Positions 5,255 through 6,080 of a stretch of 6,080 nt of DNA are shown here, piece by piece. Origin of the DNA: Methanoregula sp. GTDB lineage: Archaea > Halobacteriota > Methanomicrobia > Methanomicrobiales > Methanospirillaceae. A program made the position numbers and the translations under genes. A model generated the notes under the pieces. The model did not search any database and was not told the origin of the DNA. It worked only from the letters and a program-made list of their open reading frames with translations. The stretch lies in contig NZ_PIZH01000110.1 in assembly GCF_002835825.1 (NCBI RefSeq), positions 1 through 6,080 on the forward strand. Direction: 5' to 3'. The stretch's first letter is position 1. Each line of letters begins with the position of its first letter.

Positions 5255-6080
5255 CTAAATCCGGGGCTGCTGCTGGGTGGCACAATGGAAGGTGCCAAAT
5301 CCTTCGACCATGGCACGGGCTAAAATCCCGATCACTGTCCGGTCCGGGAAGATTGTTCGCAGGATGTCCAGCGCAACGGCATCCTGCGGATCATTGAAGA
5401 CCGGCACGATAACGACACTGTTGCCAATATAGAAGTTCGTGTAACTTGCGGGATAGCGCTGCCCTTCTGCATCCTCCACCCGCCCCGGCATTGGCAGACG
5501 GATGACCGTGAGAGGCGTGCCGTTCTCTGTGGTTGACCGTAAGAGGATCTCATAATTTTCGTGAAGCGGCGCATAGTTCACATCGGTTGTGTCCGTCTCA
5601 TAAGCGCAGACAACGGTCGAAAGCCCGACAAACCGGGCAATATCATCGATATGCCCATCAGTGTCGTCCCCTTCAATCCCCTTGTTGAGCCAGATGACCT
5701 TCTCTGCCCCGAGATACTGAGAGAGCATGCCTTCGATCTCCCTTTCGGAAAGCGAGGGATTGCGGTTGGGATTGAGGAGGCATGCCCGGGTGGTGAGGAG
5801 TGTTCCCCTACCATTGGTGTCAAACGATCCTCCTTCCATGACAATCCCCGGTTCAAACAGCGGCAGGCTGAGCCGGCGGTTCATGTGAAGCGGGATTTTT
5901 CCATCCTGGAACTGGTCCTCGTACTTGCCGCCCCAGGCATTGAATTCCCACCGGACCATGGCGAGTTTCTTCAGGGCACGGCTGACGACAAAGGTCGGAC
6001 CGTAATCGCGGATCCAGACGTCCGAGTACCCGGTGGTATGGAGCGTTACCCGGTCAAAATCAATGCCCATCTCCTTTAAC
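5255..6080 (-). CDS. agmatine deiminase / PAD_porph family protein, 5' end outside window
   Basis: Agmatine deiminase (AguA) hydrolyses agmatine to N-carbamoylputrescine and ammonia on one route from arginine to putrescine; it is cytoplasmic. Only the C-terminal part is here. The frame stays open to the window edge (Leu-Lys-Glu before the Met at 6070), and the family usually has some 340-370 residues, so about 80-100 are missing. Counting from that Met, the motifs are VWIRDYGP (18-25, D22), VMEGGSFDTNG (77-87, E79), GDDTDGHIDDIARF (134-147, catalytic D138 and H140) and GFGTFHCATQQQP (257-269, nucleophile C263). All catalytic residues are present. The loop before the Cys is GFGTFHC, where typical AguA has GGGNIHC, so a related guanidino substrate is possible. 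The Met at 6070 is not the start: the WIRDYGP motif would be too near the N-terminus and the GGAG before it has no spacing. Its partner AguB is not in the window. Confidence 0.88.
   Translation of the reverse strand, partial: LKEMGIDFDRVTLHTTGYSDVWIRDYGPTFVVSRALKKLAMVRWEFNAWGGKYEDQFQDGKIPLHMNRRLSLPLFEPGIVMEGGSFDTNGRGTLLTTRACLLNPNRNPSLSEREIEGMLSQYLGAEKVIWLNKGIEGDDTDGHIDDIARFVGLSTVVCAYETDTTDVNYAPLHENYEILLRSTTENGTPLTVIRLPMPGRVEDAEGQRYPASYTNFYIGNSVVIVPVFNDPQDAVALDILRTIFPDRTVIGILARAMVEGFGTFHCATQQQPRI

Noticed and set aside
5228..5256. T-arm-like sequence GGTTCCAGAATCCC suggesting a tRNA
   Set aside because: The stem and loop do not fit a T-arm, and no acceptor, D or anticodon arm can be built around it.

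Overview
The window looks like chromosomal DNA of a methanogenic archaeon of the Methanomicrobiales (Methanoregula-like). The signs are GC-rich genes with strongly GC-ending codons, AT-rich intergenic spots that look like archaeal TATA boxes about 27 bases before start codons, few Shine-Dalgarno sites, a T9 tract after a stop codon, and a secreted protein with a C-terminal membrane anchor of a type common in that order. The taxonomic call is inference; there is no rRNA or marker gene here.

Layout, left to right. Positions 1-212 are non-coding and start with about 66 very AT-rich bases. Positions 213-917 (minus) encode a signal-peptide surface protein with a Pro/Thr-rich stalk and C-terminal anchor. 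Diverging from it, 1176-3305 (plus) encodes a membrane receptor phosphatase: a dCache sensor, a HAMP domain and an RsbU/SpoIIE-type PP2C domain with all catalytic motifs. Converging on that gene, 3360-3959 (minus) encodes an unrecognised cysteine-containing helical protein. Its last part seems to have been knocked out of frame by a one-base change in a G run: a 29-residue Cys-rich tail continues in another frame down to 3298. Divergent from it, 4140-5108 (plus) encodes a cation diffusion facilitator (CDF) transporter whose metal-site His/Asp residues are replaced by Lys/Glu. An intergenic stretch with a T9 tract and two inverted repeats separates it from 5255-6080 (minus), a 5'-truncated (window edge) agmatine deiminase-family gene.

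There is no obvious multi-gene operon: the five genes alternate in direction, forming two divergent pairs (213-917 with 1176-3305; 3959 with 4140) and two convergent pairs. The strongest items for follow-up are the frameshifted Cys-rich tail, the Lys-substituted CDF site, and the amino-acid-binding signature in the sensor of the phosphatase. I found no CRISPR array, tRNA, rRNA, transposase or phage gene. No complete new system is evident; the candidates are individual unusual proteins.
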